The notes under the pieces were generated by a model. That model did no database searches and was not told the origin of the DNA. It saw only the letters and a list, made by a program, of their open reading frames with translations. Shown here piece by piece: positions 59,295 to 64,000 of a stretch of DNA of 64,000 nucleotides (its first letter is position 1; every line of letters starts with the position of its first letter). The stretch spans positions 1,860,001-1,924,000 of the forward strand of contig NZ_CP149514.1 of assembly GCF_045291545.1 (NCBI RefSeq), in the 5' to 3' direction. The position numbers and the translations under genes were made by a program. This DNA comes from Gallaecimonas sp045291545. GTDB lineage: Bacteria; Pseudomonadota; Gammaproteobacteria; Enterobacterales; Gallaecimonadaceae.

Positions 59295-60323
59295 ATGCAG
59301 ATCCGCAGCCCGCAACTGGCTCAGGCACTGAAAGCCACTCCCCCCTGGGTGATGGTGTTCGGTGATGACCCGCTGCTGGTCGAAGAAGCGCTGGACAAAG
59401 TGCGCCAACATGCCCGCCACTGGGGCAGTGAAGAACGGCTGCGGCTGGTCGCTGATGGCCAGTTTGACTGGCACCAGCTGCTGGATGACTACCAGAGCCT
59501 GTCGCTGTTTGCCAGCCGCCGTCTCATTGAAGTGCAGTTACAGCAAAAACCCAACGACACCGGCAAAGCCATTCTTAGCCAGCTGCTGGCAAACCCCAAC
59601 CCGGACGTATTGCTGTTACTGCACGGCCCTCGGGCAGAAAAGAGTCTCAGTAACGCCGCCTGGTTCAAGGCCATGTCCAGCCAGGGACTGTACCTGCCGA
59701 TTTACCCACTGGCTGACCATGAATTTCCCGGCTGGCTGGCCCACCGCCTGCAACAGGCAGGTTTTCAGGCCAGCCCGCAAGCTTTGCAGGCCTTGGCTCA
59801 ATTCACCGAGGGCAATCTGCTGGCGGCAGTGCAGGAAGTGGAAAAACTGACACTGATTTACCCCGCCGGTGCTCTGGACGAACAGCAGGTCGCAGCCGCC
59901 GTGCTCGACCATGCCCGCTTCGATCTGTTCCAGTGGACTGACACTCTGCTCGGTAACGATGCCAATAAAGCCCTGCGAGTGTTGGCCAGAGTGCTCGAAG
60001 AAGGTATCGAGCCCCCTTTATTGCTGTGGGCACTGGGCCGGGAAGTGGATACTCTGTTGGCACTGACCACCACCGGCGACCCACAGCGGGAACTGGCTAA
60101 GCGCCGTTTGCCGCCGCAGCGCAAAAAGCACTATCTCAATGCCATCAATAAGCTCTCGCCCGGGCGGCTGCGTCAAATAGGCCGCCACCTGGCCTGGCTC
60201 GATCAGCATTTCAAGCGCCACGATGATGGCCTTATCGAACAAGGCTTTGCCGATCTGACCCTGGCCTTTTTCCCCGGCCAGCGGCCACCGCTGCCGGTGA
60301 TCCGCCCGGAGTATGACGCATGA
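59295..60323 (+). CDS. holA: DNA polymerase III subunit delta
   Basis: A 342-residue clamp-loader subunit that opens the beta sliding clamp. MVFGDDPLLVEEALDKVR and LEVQ-like IEVQLQQKPNDTG in the N-terminal domain, with the C-terminal LLLWALGREVDTLLAL. ATG at 59295 lies two bases after the lptE stop. The gene ends in an ATGA overlap with nadD. Confidence 0.95.
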   Translation: MQIRSPQLAQALKATPPWVMVFGDDPLLVEEALDKVRQHARHWGSEERLRLVADGQFDWHQLLDDYQSLSLFASRRLIEVQLQQKPNDTGKAILSQLLANPNPDVLLLLHGPRAEKSLSNAAWFKAMSSQGLYLPIYPLADHEFPGWLAHRLQQAGFQASPQALQALAQFTEGNLLAAVQEVEKLTLIYPAGALDEQQVAAAVLDHARFDLFQWTDTLLGNDANKALRVLARVLEEGIEPPLLLWALGREVDTLLALTTTGDPQRELAKRRLPPQRKKHYLNAINKLSPGRLRQIGRHLAWLDQHFKRHDDGLIEQGFADLTLAFFPGQRPPLPVIRPEYDA

Positions 60324-60952
60324 AGCCGCTGGGCATATTTGGTGGCACCTTTGACCCTATTCACTACGGCCACCTGCGCTTGGCGGTGGAGGTGTTGGAA
60401 CACTTTGACCTTGAGCAACTCGTACTCCTACCCAATAAAGCGCCGCCACATCGCACCCAGCCACTGGCCAGCGCTGCGCACCGCCTGGCCATGACGCAGC
60501 TAGCCGTTGCCGGTGTCACAGGCCTGGCAGTGGATGGCCGGGAGTTACAGCGTGCCGGCGCCTCCTACTCGGTCGATACCCTGCAAGAGCTGGCTGCCGA
60601 GCACCCCGGTCAGCCGCTGCTGTTTGTCATGGGTATGGACAGCTTGCTCAGTTTCACCAGCTGGCACCAGTGGCAGCAGATCCTGGCTCTGGCGTCATTG
60701 GCGGTATGCTGCCGGCCAGGCCACTGTCTGGATCCGGCAACCTTGCACCCAGCGCTGGCCAGCAGGCTTAGCGAGCAGGCAATTACCGGCCCCGGGCAAA
60801 TCGTGACGGTAACCAGCACCGAGCTGGCCATTTCTGCTACCGATATCCGCCAACGCATTGGCGCCGGGCAGCGCAGCGATTTTTTACTGCCGCCGGCAGT
60901 AGCCGATTACATTAGGCACCACCGGCTGTACCGGGCGCCTGCGGCTTCGTGA
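60320..60952 (+). CDS. nadD: Nicotinate-nucleotide adenylyltransferase
   Basis: A 210-residue NAD biosynthesis enzyme making deamido-NAD from NaMN. GGTFDPIHYGHLRLA holds the HxGH nucleotidyl-transfer motif; ISATDIRQRIGAG is the ISSTxIR-type motif; FVMGMDSLLSFTSWHQW is typical. Coupled to holA by ATGA. Confidence 0.97.
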   Translation: MKPLGIFGGTFDPIHYGHLRLAVEVLEHFDLEQLVLLPNKAPPHRTQPLASAAHRLAMTQLAVAGVTGLAVDGRELQRAGASYSVDTLQELAAEHPGQPLLFVMGMDSLLSFTSWHQWQQILALASLAVCCRPGHCLDPATLHPALASRLSEQAITGPGQIVTVTSTELAISATDIRQRIGAGQRSDFLLPPAVADYIRHHRLYRAPAAS

Positions 60953-60987
60953 TAGAATCCCGCCTTTGTTTTTTCACAGGTAATAAG

Positions 60988-61305
60988 ATGAACGGCGAAC
61001 AATTACGTGATTTTGTGGTCGATAAGGCCGATGACCTCAAGGCCGTCGATATTAAGGCCATTGATGTGCGGGGCAAGTCCTCGGTTTGCGAGTTCCTGGT
61101 CGTGTGTTCCGGAACTTCCCGTACCCATGTGAATGCCATCGCGGAAAACGTCGTGACTGAGGCTAAGCATGCCGGCATGAAGCCGCTGGGCGTTGAAGGT
61201 AAAGCCAGTGGCGAATGGGTTTTGGTGGACTTGGGTGACGTGGTACTGCATGTCATGCAGGAGCAAACCCGCGATTTTTATCAACTGGAAAAACTCTGGA
61301 GCTGA
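60988..61305 (+). CDS. rsfS: Ribosomal silencing factor RsfS
   Basis: 105 residues, same length as in E. coli. FLVVCSGTSRTHVNAIAENV and EGKASGEWVLVDLGDVVLHVMQEQTRDFYQLEKLW are diagnostic. It binds L14 and keeps 50S subunits from joining in starvation. ATG at 60988 with ACAGGTAA upstream. rlmH starts at the last base of its stop (TGATG). Confidence 0.97.
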   Translation: MNGEQLRDFVVDKADDLKAVDIKAIDVRGKSSVCEFLVVCSGTSRTHVNAIAENVVTEAKHAGMKPLGVEGKASGEWVLVDLGDVVLHVMQEQTRDFYQLEKLWS

Positions 61306-61772
61306 TGAAGCTCAAACTGATTGCTGTCGGCCAGAAGATGCCAGCCTGGGTGACACAAGGCTTTAGCGAATACCAACGCCGCTTTCCCCGCGACTGCCCG
61401 CTGGAACTGATTGAGGTGCCAGCAGGAAAGCGCGGCAAGAATGCCGATATTGCCCGCATCCTGCAAAAGGAAGGGGAGCTGATGCTGGCCCAGGCTCAGG
61501 GTTGCCGTATCGTAACCCTGGATATTCCCGGTAAGCCCTGGGACACCCCGCAGCTGGCCCAGCAGTGGACTCGCTGGCAACAGGATGGCCGCGATCTAGC
61601 AATTATGGTGGGTGGCCCGGAAGGGCTAGCACCTGACGTCAAGGCCGCCGCTGAACAGAGCTGGTCGCTGTCCAAGCTGACCCTGCCGCACCCACTGGTG
61701 CGGGTGGTCATGGCCGAGGCCCTATACCGGGCCTGGAGCCTGAACAACAACCACCCTTACCACCGGGAGTAA
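61305..61772 (+). CDS. rlmH: 23S rRNA pseudouridine-1915 N3-methyltransferase RlmH
   Basis: A 155-residue SPOUT methyltransferase (E. coli 155). KLIAVGQKMPAWVTQGFSEY at the start, GGPEGL in the trefoil knot, and WSLSKLTLPHPLVRVVMAEALYRAWSLNNNHPYHRE at the end match the family closely. The start overlaps the rsfS stop. mrdA starts just one base after its stop. Confidence 0.98.
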   Translation: MKLKLIAVGQKMPAWVTQGFSEYQRRFPRDCPLELIEVPAGKRGKNADIARILQKEGELMLAQAQGCRIVTLDIPGKPWDTPQLAQQWTRWQQDGRDLAIMVGGPEGLAPDVKAAAEQSWSLSKLTLPHPLVRVVMAEALYRAWSLNNNHPYHRE

Positions 61773-61773
61773 C

Positions 61774-63639
61774 ATGTTCCGCAAGCGCATTCCCATCCGC
61801 GACCATGGCTACGAAGCGTCACTGTTCTGGCGCCGCACGCTGGTGGCAATGCTGATTGTGGTCGTGGCCTTTGGTGCTCTGCTGGTCAACCTCTATCACC
61901 TGCAGGTAACCGACTACACCCAATACCAGGTGCGCTCCAACGAAAACCGCATCAAGCTGGTGCCGGTGGCTCCTAACCGCGGCATCATCTATGACCGTCA
62001 CGGTGTGGCGTTGGCAGAAAACCGGCCGGTGTTTGCTCTGGAGGTGGTGCCAGAGCAGGTTAAAAACCTCAATGAAGCCCTCGGGCAGCTGGCAAAACTG
62101 CTCGATATCGATGACGACACGCTGGATGATTTTCGCGAGTCCTTACACGGTGTGCGCCGCTTTAAAAAGCTGCCGGTACTGGACGAAATGACGGAAAAGC
62201 AGGTGGCGCAGTTTTCAGTTAACCAGTACAAATTTCCCGGTTTCAGTGTCGAAGCACGGCTGAAGCGCTTTTACCCCTATGGCAAGGCTCTGACCCATGT
62301 GTTGGGCTATGTTTCGCGCATCAATGACCGCGATCTGCAAGCAATTGACAAGGAAGGCGAGACTTCCAACTACGCGGCTACTCATGAAATTGGCAAGCAG
62401 GGTATTGAAAAGTACTATGAGAACCTGCTGCACGGCACCGTTGGCTACATGGAAGTGGAGGTGAACAACCGTGGCCGGGTGATCCGCACCCTGCACTTCA
62501 AGCCGCCGGTACCTGGCAAAGACATTTATCTTAACTTGGATCTGGCGCTGCAGCTCAAAGCCCATGATCTACTCAAGGGCCACCGCGGCGCCATTGTCGC
62601 TATCGATCCCCAAGACGGCGGTATTCTGGCCATGGCCAGCGCCCCCTCCTATGACCCGAACCTGTTCGTAAAAGGCATTTCCAGCAAGAATTACAACAAA
62701 CTGCTGCACTCACCGGACAAGCCGCTTATTAACCGGGCCACTCAAGGCCGTTACCCGCCGGCCTCTACCGTCAAGCCCTTCCTAGCACTAGCTGGCTTGG
62801 AAGAAAAAGTAATCACCCCGCAAACCACCATCTGGGACCCTGGCTATTTCGAGCTGCCGGATGTCAAGCACAAATGGCGCGACTGGCTGCCCTGGGGCCA
62901 CGGCCGGGTAGATCTGAAACGGGCCATTGCCGAGTCCTGCGACACTTATTTTTACGAATTGGCCCTGAAGCTGGGGATTGATCGCATCCACAACTGGATG
63001 AGCAAATTTGGCTTTGGGCAGTTATCCGGCATTGATATACACGAAGAAACCCAGGGCATCATGCCGTCGCAGCAGTGGAAGGCAAAACGCTTCCACCAAC
63101 CCTGGTATGCCGGCGACACCATTCCCATTGGGATCGGCCAGAGTTACTGGACCGTCACACCGGTACAGCTGGCCACCGCCACCACCATCATGGCCGACGC
63201 CGGCCGTTACTATGTACCACGGTTGCTGCGAGCCATTGGCGATCATAAAAACATCAAGCAAGTGCCGCCGGTGCAGCGTCAGGCTGTCAATGGCAGTGCC
63301 GCCCACTGGCAAGACGTGGAAAACGCCATGCACCGTACCGTTGCCAACCCCTCTGGTTCTGCGCACCGGGCTTTTCTGGGGACGCCCTATCAGGCCGCCG
63401 GTAAAACCGGTACTGCGCAGGTGATAAGCATCGGCCAGGGTGAAAAGTACGACGCCCACAAGGTCGCCGTGCGCCACCGCGATAACGCCATGTACATCGG
63501 TTATGCGCCATTTGCCCACCCGGAGATTGCCGTCACCGTGGCACTGGAAAACATCATTGGCGGCGGCGGCTCGGTAGCGGCGCCACTGGCCCGCCAGGTC
63601 ATGGACCAATACCTGATCAAAGAAGGAGGCGGCAAATGA
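61774..63639 (+). CDS. mrdA: Penicillin-binding protein 2
   Basis: A 621-residue transpeptidase for lateral wall synthesis. One TM helix ~25-45, a dimerisation domain, then the transpeptidase domain with Ser of SxxK in PPASTVKPFLAL (~residue 330), SxN-type SCD in ESCDTYFYELA and KTGTAQV. It works with RodA, encoded directly after it, in the elongasome. The two overlap by ATGA. Confidence 0.97.
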   Translation: MFRKRIPIRDHGYEASLFWRRTLVAMLIVVVAFGALLVNLYHLQVTDYTQYQVRSNENRIKLVPVAPNRGIIYDRHGVALAENRPVFALEVVPEQVKNLNEALGQLAKLLDIDDDTLDDFRESLHGVRRFKKLPVLDEMTEKQVAQFSVNQYKFPGFSVEARLKRFYPYGKALTHVLGYVSRINDRDLQAIDKEGETSNYAATHEIGKQGIEKYYENLLHGTVGYMEVEVNNRGRVIRTLHFKPPVPGKDIYLNLDLALQLKAHDLLKGHRGAIVAIDPQDGGILAMASAPSYDPNLFVKGISSKNYNKLLHSPDKPLINRATQGRYPPASTVKPFLALAGLEEKVITPQTTIWDPGYFELPDVKHKWRDWLPWGHGRVDLKRAIAESCDTYFYELALKLGIDRIHNWMSKFGFGQLSGIDIHEETQGIMPSQQWKAKRFHQPWYAGDTIPIGIGQSYWTVTPVQLATATTIMADAGRYYVPRLLRAIGDHKNIKQVPPVQRQAVNGSAAHWQDVENAMHRTVANPSGSAHRAFLGTPYQAAGKTGTAQVISIGQGEKYDAHKVAVRHRDNAMYIGYAPFAHPEIAVTVALENIIGGGGSVAAPLARQVMDQYLIKEGGGK

Positions 63640-64000
63640 ACGATAACCGTAGCTGGCTCAACCGCCTGCACATTGATGGCTGGTTACTGCTGTTTTTGCT
63701 GTGTCTGATGGGCGTCAGCCTGGTGGTGGTGTACTCCGCCTCCGGCCAGGATATGGCGATGATGGAGCGACAGCTTATCCGTTTGTGCCTGGCACTCGGG
63801 GTGATGTTTGTGCTGGCGCAGATCCCCCCTGATGTTTACAAACGCTGGGCACTGCCGCTGTATCTGGGCGGCACATTGATGCTGGTTATCGTGCTGGTTG
63901 CCGGTGATGTGGGCAAAGGCGCCCAACGCTGGCTGGACTTGGGCTTCATGCGCTTTCAGCCTTCGGAGGTGATGAAGCTGGCAGTGCCGATGATGGTGGC
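63636..64000 (+). CDS. mrdB: Rod shape-determining glycosyltransferase RodA (cut by window edge)
   Basis: The first 121 residues of a SEDS-family peptidoglycan polymerase. It begins MNDNRSWLNRLHIDGWLLLF, the helices run from about residue 17, and GKGAQRWLDLGFMRFQPSEVMKLAVPM is the SEDS signature. The ATG overlaps the mrdA stop (ATGA), with GGAGG upstream. The rest lies beyond the window. Confidence 0.95.
   Translation, partial: MNDNRSWLNRLHIDGWLLLFLLCLMGVSLVVVYSASGQDMAMMERQLIRLCLALGVMFVLAQIPPDVYKRWALPLYLGGTLMLVIVLVAGDVGKGAQRWLDLGFMRFQPSEVMKLAVPMMV

Overview
The window is a stretch of ordinary, gene-dense chromosome from a gammaproteobacterium (G+C looks like the high 50s percent). Several blocks follow the Escherichia coli gene order closely: rsxABCDGE-nth; the Met-Leu-Gln-Met-Gln-Gln tRNA operon next to ubiF; and miaB-ybeZ-ybeY-corC-lnt with ybeL-leuS-lptE-holA-nadD-rsfS-rlmH-mrdA-mrdB. 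Other features point away from the enterics and toward aquatic, polar-flagellated relatives: motY beside rnt, DUF3718 and DUF3149 proteins, a TorF-type porin, a large secreted ExeM-like nuclease, and a lipoprotein subtilase. A Gallaecimonas/Aeromonas/Alteromonas-like host is my inference. I see no prophage, insertion sequence, CRISPR array or plasmid function.

Layout. 1-560: start of a MATE efflux pump. 561-1580: a gene-free stretch with DnaA-box-like sites, then three tRNA-Asn genes. 1980-4706: a degenerate GGDEF/EAL membrane protein (CsrD-like) and a DMT-family permease. 4802-11484: the electron-transport complex rsxABCDGE, then nth and gloA. 11518-13144: motY and rnt, divergent, with a sigma-28-type promoter for motY. 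13194-16832: lysine riboswitch, lysC, then rimK paired with an aspartoacylase-like zinc enzyme. 16895-23631: extracellular nuclease, SlyD-type isomerase, DUF3149 and TraB-family proteins, an unknown gene, a PldB-like lipase and two tRNA-Pro genes. 24082-29038: GT9-like protein, DUF418 protein, SmrA, Slt and MsrA. 29148-32381: the cytochrome bd operon cydP-cydA-cydB-cydX-ybgE. 32880-33572: TorF-family porin. 33631-38403: leucine operon leuA-leuC-leuD-leuB behind a leader peptide and attenuator. 38602-42543: subtilase and DUF885 peptidase. 42643-47759: PH-domain protein, rplY-pth-ychF, two small proteins and a MASE1-GGDEF cyclase. 47845-48494: six tRNA genes. 48563-64000: ubiF, DUF3718, and the ybe/leuS/mrd cell-envelope and translation cluster, cut off inside mrdB (rodA).

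How it works together. The window mixes energy metabolism (Rsx and cytochrome bd), amino-acid biosynthesis with RNA-based feedback (lysC riboswitch, leu attenuator), translation and its maturation factors (tRNAs, LeuS, Pth, MiaB, YbeY, RlmH, RsfS, YchF, L25), envelope growth (PBP2, RodA, Lnt, LptE, Slt) and c-di-GMP signalling. I found no clearly new multi-gene system. The most rewarding observations are regulatory: two RNA switches whose mutually exclusive pairings can be read base by base (13194-13419 and 33667-33861), a near-consensus flagellar promoter for motY, a mini-ORF coupled to the degenerate GGDEF/EAL gene, and an orphan minus-strand terminator at 23733-23760 that hints at an unannotated short transcript.
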